A DNA stretch of 64,000 bases, taken from positions 24,114 through 88,113 of the forward strand of contig JBLIIJ010000003.1 in the NCBI GenBank assembly GCA_047635055.1, in the 5' to 3' direction. This document shows, piece by piece, positions 54,491 to 63,793 of this stretch. Source of the stretch: JAVJRN01 sp047635055 (GTDB lineage: Bacteria > Bacteroidota > Bacteroidia > Cytophagales > Cyclobacteriaceae). Under the pieces are notes generated by a model. The model was given only the letters and a program-made list of their open reading frames with translations. It was not told the DNA's origin and did no database searches. The first letter of the stretch is position 1; each line of letters opens with the position of its first letter. The position numbers were made by a program, and so were the translations under genes.

Positions 54491-55432
54491 ATGATGAGTA
54501 GCCAATCATCCATACTTATTTCTATTGTTGGTCCTACTGCAGTTGGTAAAACATCCTTTGCTATTAATTTGGCTAAAACCTTAAATACAGAAATTTTAAG
54601 TGTTGATAGCCGGCAATTTTATAAGGAGATGTCTATTGGAACGGCGAAACCTAATGAAGAGGAGTTAAAGCAAGTCAAGCATCATTTTGTAGATTCTCAT
54701 AGCATACATGACCAGTATTCTGTTGGCAGTTTTGAAGTGGAGAGTAAGCAATTGCTCAAAAAACTATTTAAAAAACATCCTACAATGCTCGCCGTGGGTG
54801 GAGCCGGCCTATTTTTTAAAAGTTTATGGTATGGTTTAGATGAAATGCCAACAATAAACCCAGAGATTCGAGAAGAGTTAAACGCTCAGTACGCTTCAAA
54901 GGGCTTGATGCCTCTTTTGGAGGAATTGAAAATAGGTGACCCAGCGTACTACGAAGTGGTAGATAGGCAGAATCATCAACGAATCATTCGAGCTTTAGAA
55001 GTGATGAGGTCTAGCGATAAAACTTTTACGGCATTTAGAAAGTCTAATCCCGTTCAACCACCGTTTTACAAAAACATCAAAATTGGGTTAAACTTGGACA
55101 GAGAGATTCTTTTTAAAAGAATTGATCAAAGGATGGACGAAATGATATCCATGGGATTATTTGATGAAGCCGAACGACTCTTGCCTTTCAGAGCACACAA
55201 TGCCTTACAAACAGTAGGGTATAAGGAAATCTTTCATTACTTCGATGGCGACTATGACTACACTGAAGCGGTAAGATTACTCAAAAGGAACAGTCGGCGG
55301 TATGCGAAGCGACAGCTGACTTGGTTCAAAAAAGATTCGGACATTCATTGGATTGCACCAAATCAAATGTCCGAAGCATTAGCAATCATCAATAAAGAAT
55401 TAGATACTCATCACATGGACCAATCGCATTAG
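54491..55432 (+). CDS. miaA: tRNA dimethylallyltransferase
   Basis: Adds a dimethylallyl group to A37 of tRNAs that read UNN codons. The 313-residue length is standard. The P-loop GPTAVGKTS lies at about 14-22, followed by the DSRQFYKEMSIGTAKP motif near 38-53 and the conserved GGAGLFFKSL and VGYKEIFHYFDG segments. The start could be ATG 54491 or the next ATG (54494). Its 3' end overlaps the convergent pfkA by 33 bases, the longest such overlap in the window. Divergent from the hybrid kinase. Confidence 0.96.
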   Translation: MMSSQSSILISIVGPTAVGKTSFAINLAKTLNTEILSVDSRQFYKEMSIGTAKPNEEELKQVKHHFVDSHSIHDQYSVGSFEVESKQLLKKLFKKHPTMLAVGGAGLFFKSLWYGLDEMPTINPEIREELNAQYASKGLMPLLEELKIGDPAYYEVVDRQNHQRIIRALEVMRSSDKTFTAFRKSNPVQPPFYKNIKIGLNLDREILFKRIDQRMDEMISMGLFDEAERLLPFRAHNALQTVGYKEIFHYFDGDYDYTEAVRLLKRNSRRYAKRQLTWFKKDSDIHWIAPNQMSEALAIINKELDTHHMDQSH

Positions 55433-56371
55433 TTCTTGGTTGATAGGTTTAGATTTTGATATTGCTAGTTTGATACTTGTGTAAATGATTTTATCATTTA
55501 CTACGCCCACCATTACATTTTTCTCTCCGTTAATCAGACCTTCCACTGCAGCCATTCCAAGTCTTGAAGCTAATATCCTGTCTTTTGAAGTCGGAGCTCC
55601 ACCACGTTGTACATGGCCTAAGTTAGTTACTCGCATGTCTAACTCAGGTAAATGCTCTGCGACTTTGGCTGCAATTTCATGCGCATTACCTTGATCCCCA
55701 CCTTCAGCAACAATCACAATATGCGAAGTTTTATGTCGACTTCTCCCATCAGTCAAAGTTTCGATTACATCTTTGATAGTTACCGAAGTTTCTGGAACCA
55801 TGACCATTTCTGCTCCTCCACCAATGCCGCAATGAATCGCAATGTATCCACTATTTCGACCCATAACTTCAACAAAGAATACGCGATCATGAGAATTTGC
55901 AGTATCACGAATTTTATCTATCGCATCAAGTGCCGTATTCACAGCAGTATCAAAACCGATAGTGTAATCTGATCCGTAAAGATCATTATCTATGGTGCCA
56001 GGAGCACCTACAGTAGGTATTCCAAATTCTTCATAAAACAAATTTGCTCCCGTTAAGGTACCGTCACCGCCAATAGCGACTAATCCATCAATACCTCTTT
56101 TACTTAAATGATCATACGCTTTCTGACGGCCTTCTTTTGTTCTAAACTCATTGGATCGAGCAGATTTTAAAATAGTCCCGCCTCTCTGTAAAATATTACT
56201 AACCGAATAGGACTTCATTTTATAGATATCTCCTTCGATCATACCATTGTAGCCGTATTTGATACCATAAACATCTATTCCTAGATAAAGCGCTGTTCTC
56301 ACTACAGCCCTCACGCAGGCATTCATACCAGGCGAGTCACCACCTGAAGTAAATACTCCAATACTTTTCAT
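55400..56371 (-). CDS. pfkA: 6-phosphofructokinase
   Basis: Phosphorylates fructose 6-phosphate with ATP, the committing step of glycolysis. At 323 residues it is the standard bacterial type. GVFTSGGDSPGMNACVRAVV (N-terminal ATP site), IGGDGTLTGA near 100, the catalytic GTIDNDL near 123 and GHVQRGGAPTSKDRILASRL near 250 are all present. GGDGT rather than GGDDT indicates an ATP-dependent enzyme, not a pyrophosphate form. Its 3' end overlaps miaA by 33 bases. A 197-base gap separates its start from the first glycosyltransferase gene; I see no gene or clear consensus promoter in that gap. Confidence 0.97.
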   Translation of the reverse strand: MKSIGVFTSGGDSPGMNACVRAVVRTALYLGIDVYGIKYGYNGMIEGDIYKMKSYSVSNILQRGGTILKSARSNEFRTKEGRQKAYDHLSKRGIDGLVAIGGDGTLTGANLFYEEFGIPTVGAPGTIDNDLYGSDYTIGFDTAVNTALDAIDKIRDTANSHDRVFFVEVMGRNSGYIAIHCGIGGGAEMVMVPETSVTIKDVIETLTDGRSRHKTSHIVIVAEGGDQGNAHEIAAKVAEHLPELDMRVTNLGHVQRGGAPTSKDRILASRLGMAAVEGLINGEKNVMVGVVNDKIIYTSIKLAISKSKPINQELMRLVHVMSI

Positions 56372-56568
56372 TTTGTTCGTTTTTTAGAGAAATCGTCTTT
56401 TTAAGTTATTCGAATTCTGTGGGGGGCAAAATTTGACTTGCACGATCGATTTCATATTAATCATCAAATATTAAAAGGGGGATGTTGTTTATTTGTTCAA
56501 AAATTTCTCAATATTAGTGAAAATTGAACTTGAATGAAATCTAAGACGATGTTGTTTTAGATTATTTT

Positions 56569-57879
56569 ATGCGCATGACCGGTAAGAAAATATTAATTAT
56601 CACATATTATTGGCCACCAAGCGGTGGTGTAGGCGTGCAACGTTGGGTGCATTTTGCCTTGAACTTAAAAAAGCTAGGTTGGGAACCTATCGTTTATACG
56701 CCTGCTAATCCTCAATTCGAAGTTCAGGATAAGAAATTACTTGCTAGAGTTGAAGAAATAGAAACGGTGAAAACACCCATCTGGGAACCTTTCGATTTAT
56801 TTCACAGGCTTACAGGAAACAGAAATAAAGGAAAAGTAAAGCAAGGCTTGGTTCTCGAAAAATCTAATAAGTCTTTTAAGGACAGTTTAATTGTTTGGAT
56901 TCGAGGGAATATATTAATACCAGATCCACGAAAGTTTTGGCGAAAACCATCTGTAAAATTCTTAAATAAGTATATCAGCGAACATAAGATTGATACAATT
57001 GTGACGACTGGTCCGCCGCACAGTATGCATTTAATCGGTCTTGATTTGAAAAAGAATCATCATCATATCAAATGGATAGCAGACTTTAGAGATCCATGGT
57101 CGAATTGGGATGTGCTTCCCAAAATTATGACGGGTAAATATGCACATCGAAAACATGCACAATGGGAAATGCAAGTGCTTAAGGGTGCAGATTTGGCTAT
57201 TACGGTTAGCCCCTCACTAGCAGAACAATTGAGCAAAAATTCTAAAGAAAAAGTTGAAATTATTTATAATGGTGTAGACACTTCGCAAGCCGTAGACAAG
57301 GTCATTAGACAAGGTTCACAGACATTCAATATTGGTTATTTTGGATTACTCAATGAGTTAAGAGATCCGGATTCACTTTGGCAAGCAGTCAAAGACGTTC
57401 AAAGAGTTGATCGAGCTTTTAATGATGCATTAAGGTTGGTGCTAGGGGGAATTATAAGTGAATCGATTACTGACAAGCTTTTGTCTGAAGCTTTTTTTAA
57501 GGATAAAGTCGAGGAAAAAGGCTATTTGGCACATGAAGAAGTTTTTGCTGCCTATCAAAATTGCGATGTGTTAATTTTGCTATTGAATAAAACAGATAAT
57601 GCAAAATGGATACTTCCACAGAAATTCTTTGAGTATTTGACAGCAAGTAAACCAATCCTTGCCATTGGTCCTGAGGGAACTGATTTGCAAAATATTATGT
57701 CAGGGTTATCTATTGGGGAATATTTTGATGATCAAGAGACAGAAGCTATTTCAAAGTTCATTTTTTCTATTTTTGCAGGAAATTATACATTCGATATTGA
57801 TTCCGCCGAGCGTCTTTTAACGGAGTTTTCTAGGGCGAATCAATCTGAAAAGCTGGTGAAATTGATAAGTGACTTATGA
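56569..57879 (+). CDS. Glycosyltransferase family 4-like protein
   Basis: A 436-residue GT-B-fold glycosyltransferase. The N-terminal domain opens with ILIITYYWPPSGGVGVQRWV (typical glycosyltransferase start), the middle has TVSPSLAEQLSKNSKEKVE and NGVDTSQ, and the C-terminal part has FEYLTASKPILAIGPEG, the donor-binding region. Sugar donor and acceptor are unknown. It starts the polysaccharide cluster and overlaps the following oxidoreductase gene by 4 bases. Confidence 0.88.
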   Translation: MRMTGKKILIITYYWPPSGGVGVQRWVHFALNLKKLGWEPIVYTPANPQFEVQDKKLLARVEEIETVKTPIWEPFDLFHRLTGNRNKGKVKQGLVLEKSNKSFKDSLIVWIRGNILIPDPRKFWRKPSVKFLNKYISEHKIDTIVTTGPPHSMHLIGLDLKKNHHHIKWIADFRDPWSNWDVLPKIMTGKYAHRKHAQWEMQVLKGADLAITVSPSLAEQLSKNSKEKVEIIYNGVDTSQAVDKVIRQGSQTFNIGYFGLLNELRDPDSLWQAVKDVQRVDRAFNDALRLVLGGIISESITDKLLSEAFFKDKVEEKGYLAHEEVFAAYQNCDVLILLLNKTDNAKWILPQKFFEYLTASKPILAIGPEGTDLQNIMSGLSIGEYFDDQETEAISKFIFSIFAGNYTFDIDSAERLLTEFSRANQSEKLVKLISDL

Positions 57880-58892
57880 CTAAAATAAAGTTCGCAATAG
57901 TAGGTTGTGGAAGAATAGGGCAGAGACATGCTGGCCATATCAATGAGCAAGCAGAACTGGTAGCAGTATGTGATACCATTGAAGACAAAGCGAAAGTGCT
58001 TGGATTCGATTATAAAGTACCCTTCTTCAATAACCTTGTAGACTTGTTAGCGTCCAATCTGGAGGTAGATGTTATAAGCATCTGCACACCAAATGGGCTA
58101 CATGCTGCGCAGACAATAGCTTCCTTAAAAGCTGGTTACCATGTGCTTTGTGAAAAGCCAATGGCAATCAATGTGCATGATTGTGGTGAGATGATCAATA
58201 CTGCCGAAAAAATGAATAAGAGATTATTCATCGTAAAGCAGAACCGATTTAATCCTGCTATTGTGGAAGTAAAGAAAATCATTGAAGAAGGCACATTAGG
58301 TGAAATTCAGAGTGTTCAACTGTCTTGCTTCTGGAATAGAAATGAAAATTACTATGAAAATTCTGAATGGAAAGGGTCTAAAGAATTGGACGGAGGAACA
58401 CTTTACACGCAGTTTAGCCATTTTATAGATCTGCTTTATTGGATGATCGGAGATGTGGAGGAAGTCCATGCCATTGTTTCAAATTTTCAACATCAAGGTA
58501 TTATTGATTTTGAGGATGCAGGCGTAGTGACCCTCAAGTTTTACAGTGGTGCTATCGGTACGGTCAATTATACCGTGAATAGCTACGGACAAAATATGGA
58601 AGGGTCTTTGACGATTTTTGGATCTAAGGGCACAGTAAAAGTTGGCGGGCAATACTTAAATAAACTTGAATATCAGAAGATTCAAGATTATGTCATCGGT
58701 GAATTGCCTCTAGGAAACCCAGCCAATGAATATGGCGAATATCAAGGAAGTATGTCCAATCATGATAAGGTGTATGCGAATGTAATCTCCGTACTTCAGA
58801 ACAATGGAGAGATTGCTGCGAATGGTTTTGAAGGCTTAAAAACCGTGGAAATTATTGATAAAATCTATAAAGCAGCTTCTAAAAATGCTTGA
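57876..58892 (+). CDS. Gfo/Idh/MocA-family oxidoreductase (WbpB/WlbA-like)
   Basis: A 338-residue NAD(P)-binding oxidoreductase. The Rossmann motif is FAIVGCGRIGQRHAGHI and the active-site Lys is in CEKPMAINVHDCGEMI. Immediately downstream are an acetyltransferase and a DegT aminotransferase, the arrangement used to make UDP-2,3-diacetamido uronic sugars, where this enzyme oxidises C3 of the nucleotide sugar. That pathway also needs a UDP-GlcNAc 6-dehydrogenase, which is not here, so the exact sugar is uncertain. Overlaps on both sides (4 bases and 8 bases) show an operon. Confidence 0.85.
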   Translation: MTKIKFAIVGCGRIGQRHAGHINEQAELVAVCDTIEDKAKVLGFDYKVPFFNNLVDLLASNLEVDVISICTPNGLHAAQTIASLKAGYHVLCEKPMAINVHDCGEMINTAEKMNKRLFIVKQNRFNPAIVEVKKIIEEGTLGEIQSVQLSCFWNRNENYYENSEWKGSKELDGGTLYTQFSHFIDLLYWMIGDVEEVHAIVSNFQHQGIIDFEDAGVVTLKFYSGAIGTVNYTVNSYGQNMEGSLTIFGSKGTVKVGGQYLNKLEYQKIQDYVIGELPLGNPANEYGEYQGSMSNHDKVYANVISVLQNNGEIAANGFEGLKTVEIIDKIYKAASKNA

Positions 58893-59349
58893 ACCAAAAC
58901 TTAAATCAGTAACTATTAACGATGTTACTTTTGGTAAGAATGTAACCGTTATCGAGCCAGTCAATCTATATGGATGCGAGATTGGAGATGATTGTTTTAT
59001 TGGCCCGTTTGTCGAGATTCAAAAATCAGTGACCATTGGTCAAAGAACAAAAGTGCAATCCCATAGCTTTATTTGTGAGTTGGTAACTATAGGAAATGAT
59101 TGTTTTGTGGGGCACGGCGTGATGTTCATCAACGATCTTTTTCAAAATGGAGGCCCAGCCGGTGGAGACCAAACGCAATGGAAATCCACAAATATTGGAA
59201 ATAATGTTTCTATAGGAAGTAATGCGACTATTTTACCCATCAAGATTATGGATAATGTGGTCATTGGCGCAGGTAGTGTAGTTACAAAAGATATTAATGA
59301 ATCGGGTGTCTATGCTGGCAACCCTGCGAAAAAAATCGGAAAAATATGA
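58885..59349 (+). CDS. Hexapeptide-repeat N-acetyltransferase (WbpD/WlbB-like)
   Basis: A 154-residue left-handed beta-helix acetyltransferase. I start it at ATG 58885, which overlaps the oxidoreductase stop by 8 bases; the longer frame would add ten residues within that gene. Hexapeptide repeats run from about residue 18 (IEPVNLYGCEIGDDCFIGPF, VTIGNDCFVGHGVMF, IGNNVSIGSNATILPI, MDNVVIGAGSVVTKD). It probably acetylates the 3-amino group made by the aminotransferase that follows, at 4-base overlap. Confidence 0.88.
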   Translation: MLEPKLKSVTINDVTFGKNVTVIEPVNLYGCEIGDDCFIGPFVEIQKSVTIGQRTKVQSHSFICELVTIGNDCFVGHGVMFINDLFQNGGPAGGDQTQWKSTNIGNNVSIGSNATILPIKIMDNVVIGAGSVVTKDINESGVYAGNPAKKIGKI

Positions 59350-60437
59350 TTCCATTTGTTGACCTGAAAGCACAATATCTATCAATCAAAGAGGAAATCG
59401 ATGAGGCTATTGCCCATGTGATTGAAAATACGAGTTTCATTGGAGGTAGTATTGTTAAGGAGTTTGAAAATGATTTTTCGGCCTACTTGGGAGTGGACCA
59501 TTGTGTGGCTTGCGCTAATGGAACCGATTCTATGGAAATCATTCTCAAAGCCATGAATATTGGTGAAGGAGACGAGGTGATAGTCCCCGCAAATAGTTGG
59601 ATCTCAACGGCTGAGGTAGTAAGCAATGTGGGTGCAGAACCCATCTTTGTTGATATCATAGAAAGTCAATATACGCTTGATTACGAGCTCTTAGAGGACG
59701 CCATTACGGATCAGACTAAAGCGATAATCCCTGTTCATTTATATGGACTTCCGGCGAATATGGCTCAAATCATGGTATTGGCTAATAAGTTTAATCTGCT
59801 CGTGATTGAGGACTGTGCCCAAAGCCACGGAGCAAAGATCAACGGGCAAATAGTTGGTACGTTTGGGCATGCTGCTTCATTTTCTTTTTATCCAGGTAAA
59901 AACCTCGGTGCTTATGGAGACGCAGGAGCCATAGTGACTTCCAATGAAGCATTGGCTCAAAGGTGTAGGATGATTGGAAATCATGGTCAAGTAAAGAAAC
60001 ATGATCATAGAATTATAGGAAGAAACAGTAGAATGGATACACTTCAGGCTGCTATTTTAAAAGCAAAACTCCCTCATTTGAATGACTGGTTGGATGCCAG
60101 ACGGCAAGTCGCCCAGTGGTATGATCAATATCTGAAAGAGGATATTATTAAGCCCAAAACTCCCGAAGGAGTCTCCCATGTTTTTCATTTATATGTAATC
60201 CGAACCAAAAATAGACTCGAATTGCAAAGAAACTTAGATGATCATCAGATTGGTCATTCCATTCATTACCCAACGCCATTGCCGCTATTAAAAGCCTATG
60301 TTTATCAAGGTTTGGATGATTCGGACATTCCTATCTCATATAAAACGAGTAAGGAAATCATTTCGCTTCCAATCTTTCCTGAAATGACCGAAGAACAAGT
60401 CAAAGAGGTAGCCGCAGTTGTAAATGAATTTGGATGA
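59346..60437 (+). CDS. DegT/DnrJ/EryC1-family aminotransferase (WbpE-like)
   Basis: A PLP-dependent sugar aminotransferase of 363 residues. The PLP Lys is K185 in FYPGKNLGAYGDAG, with the ACANGTDSMEI segment and VIEDCAQSHGA (Asp for PLP) in place. It most likely aminates the 3-keto sugar made by the upstream oxidoreductase. Overlaps are 4 bases on both sides, so the oxidoreductase, acetyltransferase, aminotransferase and sulfotransferase genes form one tight unit. Confidence 0.92.
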   Translation: MIPFVDLKAQYLSIKEEIDEAIAHVIENTSFIGGSIVKEFENDFSAYLGVDHCVACANGTDSMEIILKAMNIGEGDEVIVPANSWISTAEVVSNVGAEPIFVDIIESQYTLDYELLEDAITDQTKAIIPVHLYGLPANMAQIMVLANKFNLLVIEDCAQSHGAKINGQIVGTFGHAASFSFYPGKNLGAYGDAGAIVTSNEALAQRCRMIGNHGQVKKHDHRIIGRNSRMDTLQAAILKAKLPHLNDWLDARRQVAQWYDQYLKEDIIKPKTPEGVSHVFHLYVIRTKNRLELQRNLDDHQIGHSIHYPTPLPLLKAYVYQGLDDSDIPISYKTSKEIISLPIFPEMTEEQVKEVAAVVNEFG

Positions 60438-61309
60438 GCAGAATAGTACATATAGGCTATCCTAAAACAGCGACAACTTTTTTACAGAAGGAAGTATTCC
60501 CTCATTTTCAAGATATAAATTATGTTGACTTTCGCACCTGCGAAAAGCTCTTCAACCACCTTATTTACCTAGATGACCTTGACTATGATCATACCATTGT
60601 TCAAGAAGGGTTAAATGAAGTATTGAAGGAAAGTGATAGCCTTTTTTCGTTTGAGGCGCTTGTCGGCGCTCCGTTTATATACAAAGGCTTAGGGCGCGCT
60701 CAGATAGCTCAAAGACTTAAATCATTGGGTTTTGATAAGGTAATTATTACTGTCCGAGATCAAGTGGATATGTATGATTCTCTTTACCGTCAATATGTGA
60801 TTCAAGGCGGTGTAGTTAGATTCAAAGATTTTTTGGACATGAATGAAAAATGGAACCTTTATCGACGATCATTTAACCCAGGTTATCTTTTTTATGACAG
60901 ATTAATAGCGCTATATCAGGAAGTATTTGGTATTGCAAATGTCTTGGTATTGAAGCACGAAAGCCTCCAAGACAATAAGCCTCAATACTTGTCGAAAATT
61001 GAATCTTTTGTAGATAAAAGAATAGCGGATAAAAAAAGTAATAGAAAGGTGAATTCATCTTTAAGCAACCTTGCCATCAGTATTTTGAGGGTAGTGAATC
61101 ATTTTATTTTCACCAGTCAAAAACCAAATAATTTAATCAGCAATCACCTCTCAACAAGAAATGTATCTAGAGTTTTTATTGCGATACTAGACCCTTATTT
61201 GTTCCGATTTTTCTCCTCTAGGAAAAGCTTTGTGGATCCAAAGATGAGCGAATATATTAAGGCATATTATGCTGATAGTAATACCAATACTGACAAGCTT
61301 CTAAATTAG
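60434..61309 (+). CDS. Sulfotransferase-like protein
   Basis: A 291-residue cytosolic-looking protein. The N-terminal HIGYPKTATTFLQKEVFP matches the PAPS-binding 5'-PSB loop of sulfotransferases, and VIITVRDQVDMYDSLYRQY around 105-123 resembles the 3'-phosphate loop. The remainder is divergent. Together they suggest sulfation of a surface sugar, matching a marine lifestyle. PAPS synthesis genes are not in the window. It follows the aminotransferase gene by a 4-base overlap and precedes a second glycosyltransferase by 64 bases. Confidence 0.75.
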   Translation: MSRIVHIGYPKTATTFLQKEVFPHFQDINYVDFRTCEKLFNHLIYLDDLDYDHTIVQEGLNEVLKESDSLFSFEALVGAPFIYKGLGRAQIAQRLKSLGFDKVIITVRDQVDMYDSLYRQYVIQGGVVRFKDFLDMNEKWNLYRRSFNPGYLFYDRLIALYQEVFGIANVLVLKHESLQDNKPQYLSKIESFVDKRIADKKSNRKVNSSLSNLAISILRVVNHFIFTSQKPNNLISNHLSTRNVSRVFIAILDPYLFRFFSSRKSFVDPKMSEYIKAYYADSNTNTDKLLN

Positions 61310-61373
61310 CCCCATAAAAGATGAATAAGTGGATAGGTAATTTTGAATCGGATAGTCTAAACCATCAAGGCAT

Positions 61374-62570
61374 ATGAAAATATGTCTTTTTACACGGGCT
61401 TTTCCTTACGGGGCTGAAGAGTCTTTTTTAGAATACGAAATAGCCATTCTATCTAAATTGGAAAATTTGGAAATCACAATTATCCCAAGAGAAGTATTTG
61501 AGGTGATAAGGCCAATACCTCAAAATGTGACTGTCGATAATTCCTACGCGGCAATCGTGATGGAACGTTCGGAGAAAAAAATATACCCATTAATATCTAG
61601 TATAATTAAAATATCTCGGGCGGTAATTGCCCATCGTAATTTCTCCATATCGGCAATTAGAGATGTGGCTTCTTTTGTCCATTATGGCGTTAATGTTAGA
61701 AAATGGGCAGCTAATTTTTTGACTGGAAAAGAAATTTTATACACGTATTGGTGCGATGTAGAAGCATTTGGCTTAACCTCATTAAAAAAAGAACAAGGAT
61801 TTGATCATGTGCTAATATCGCGGGTGCACGGATTTGATATTTATGAAGAGAATCGGCCTCATGGATTTATTCCCTTTCGTCAGGAAGTTTTGAAATCGAT
61901 AGATAAAGTTTTTTGTATCTCGCAGTTTGGTGTTGACTACTTCAAAGAGAAATATGATTTTAATAGCGCTTTATGCGCTCGTTTAGGCGTTTGGGAACCT
62001 GAGGAAATTGCTTTGAAATCAGAGGATGGAATTATTCGAATAGTTTCATGCTCTTCTTTGGCTCAGGTAAAGAGAGTCCATTTAATTATTTCCTCTATAA
62101 TTTTTATGGCTCAAAAAAATCAAGGTAAAGAATACGAATGGATTCATATTGGAGGGAGTCCCGACGAGATTAACAAGATGCTTTCAGAAGATATTCCCGA
62201 CAATCTCAAAATCGAGTTAAAAGGGCAGCTTAGAAATGAAGAAGTCCATACCTACTACAGACTAAATTTTGTGGATGCATTTGTCAATTTAAGTAAGTCA
62301 GAAGGTATACCCGTAAGTATGATGGAAGCCATGTCTTATGGTATTCCGGTGGTAGGAACTTTGGTAGGTGGCGTTCCTGAAATCATTAATGCTTCTAATG
62401 GTGCTTTAGTAGGAAAAAATCCTACGAATGAAGAGGTTTGTGAGGCTTTTGAAGCCGTATTTTCTGATCCAAATAAAAGAAAAGAAGCCATAGCTACTTT
62501 TGAAAAAAAGTTTGATGCGGAAAAGAATTTCCATCAATTTGCCAAGGAACTAATGAAGCTAAAAGAGTGA
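61374..62570 (+). CDS. Glycosyltransferase, GT4-like
   Basis: A 398-residue GT-B-fold enzyme. The N-terminus is MKICLFTRAFPYGAEESFLE and the C-terminal donor site is SEGIPVSMMEAMSYGIPVVG with VGGVPEII, a typical GT4 EX7E-like pattern. RVHGFDIYEENRPHGFIP lies in the middle. Acceptor and donor are unknown. It is 64 bases after the sulfotransferase gene and 4 bases before the HprK-like gene, so it belongs to the same cluster. Confidence 0.88.
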   Translation: MKICLFTRAFPYGAEESFLEYEIAILSKLENLEITIIPREVFEVIRPIPQNVTVDNSYAAIVMERSEKKIYPLISSIIKISRAVIAHRNFSISAIRDVASFVHYGVNVRKWAANFLTGKEILYTYWCDVEAFGLTSLKKEQGFDHVLISRVHGFDIYEENRPHGFIPFRQEVLKSIDKVFCISQFGVDYFKEKYDFNSALCARLGVWEPEEIALKSEDGIIRIVSCSSLAQVKRVHLIISSIIFMAQKNQGKEYEWIHIGGSPDEINKMLSEDIPDNLKIELKGQLRNEEVHTYYRLNFVDAFVNLSKSEGIPVSMMEAMSYGIPVVGTLVGGVPEIINASNGALVGKNPTNEEVCEAFEAVFSDPNKRKEAIATFEKKFDAEKNFHQFAKELMKLKE

Positions 62571-62574
62571 ATCA

Positions 62575-63693
62575 ATGAATACAGTATATTCCATTTTTGA
62601 TAAGCGTATTCTTATTCGCTCCTCTGATCAATTTATTTCAGATATACTAAAGGAGGAGCTTTCCTTATACCCTATACTGGAAAATTCACCGCACGATATT
62701 ATAGTTGACTATTTGGAGGGGGTAGATATGACTGGTTTACTAAGTTCAAATCCTTCTATTCATCAGCTAACGAATGATGGTTTTATTTATCATATGGGTG
62801 CTGTGATTGCCAGGTACTATTTTGAAAGTGGCGAAGTAACTAAAATTTCCTTTGGTTTAAAAAAGGCAAGTGCTACGATGCGCATACTACGGAAGTGCAT
62901 GAGCATGCAGTTCACTTCACACAAAGAAGCTATTGGACAGTGGATTCATGAGCATGTGCTTGTTCCATATGCCTTTACAAATGATCATTTGTCTTTGGTG
63001 CATGCTTCGGCAGTAAGGTCCAATACTGGAAAAACATTTTTGTTTGGAGGAACAGGAGGAGTAGGGAAAACCTCTTTGGAAATCACCTTATGTAAGGACC
63101 ATAAGGCAGCCTTTATTTCCGATGATATTTGTGTGATTAATGATCAGGGAGAAGTCTCACCCAATCTTGCTTATCCTAAGGTATATGCTTATAATATTCA
63201 AGGAGATAAAAAGACCAAAGACCTCATTTTCAAGAACAGGTCGCTTCCTGATAAGCTTCACTATTTCCTTCATTCATTACGTGGAAAACAATTTACTAGG
63301 AGACGCATATCCCCAAAAGACTTTTACGGTGATGTTGTTAATAGTAAGATTCAGTTAGATGCTTTTTTAATCCTCTTTAGATGTGAAACGGATAAGATAT
63401 CCTTTGAACAAATAACTGCAGAGAAAGCATCCAAGTTAAATAGACAGGTTATTTCTAGAGAATACAATGTGTTTTTTGATCATCTAGTATGGAATAGTTA
63501 TAACAATCTCGCTTTGGGTCAACCAGAAAAGCTTAACTACGATCAGTTAATTGATAAAAATGAGACTGTTTTTGCCAAAGCCCTCAATGCTTCAGCGAAA
63601 TGCTGGCTGGTTAAAATCCCAATGAAAATTGATCACAGGCAATATCAAAAAGAAATGGTCGAAAGTCTTCGAGAGCTAGGTTTTTTTGCGTGA
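62575..63693 (+). CDS. HprK-like P-loop protein
   Basis: A 372-residue protein with a P-loop GGTGGVGKTS at 158-167, preceded by VHASAVR (His near 143) and followed by a DD pair (183-184). This arrangement is that of HPr kinase/phosphorylase C-terminal domains, seen in many polysaccharide or peptide-modification clusters without an HPr partner. The N-terminal 140 residues are mixed and unlike the usual HprK N-domain. It probably phosphorylates a sugar or protein; unknown. The 3' end is marked by a 15-base tandem duplication that repeats the stop codon. Confidence 0.75.
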   Translation: MNTVYSIFDKRILIRSSDQFISDILKEELSLYPILENSPHDIIVDYLEGVDMTGLLSSNPSIHQLTNDGFIYHMGAVIARYYFESGEVTKISFGLKKASATMRILRKCMSMQFTSHKEAIGQWIHEHVLVPYAFTNDHLSLVHASAVRSNTGKTFLFGGTGGVGKTSLEITLCKDHKAAFISDDICVINDQGEVSPNLAYPKVYAYNIQGDKKTKDLIFKNRSLPDKLHYFLHSLRGKQFTRRRISPKDFYGDVVNSKIQLDAFLILFRCETDKISFEQITAEKASKLNRQVISREYNVFFDHLVWNSYNNLALGQPEKLNYDQLIDKNETVFAKALNASAKCWLVKIPMKIDHRQYQKEMVESLRELGFFA

Positions 63694-63712
63694 ATTATTT
63701 TTGCGTGAAATT
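63683..63712 (+). repeat. 15-base tandem duplication across the HprK-like stop codon
   Basis: TTTTTGCGTGAA at 63683-63694 recurs at 63698-63709, a 15-base period. The two copies put two in-frame TGA codons one after another. Probably a recent slippage duplication; no function is implied. Confidence 0.6.
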
Positions 63713-63793
63713 AATCAATATAGATTAGGTAGGGTGTTTGGCTTTTAGTTGTATTGTGTTATCACATATAATCATTTTATTAAATTCGTGATC

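Noticed and set aside
56372..56568. 197-base gap before the polysaccharide cluster as a regulatory RNA or horizontal-transfer border
   Set aside because: No strong hairpin, tRNA or repeat was seen and composition looks like the surroundings; it is most likely an ordinary control region.
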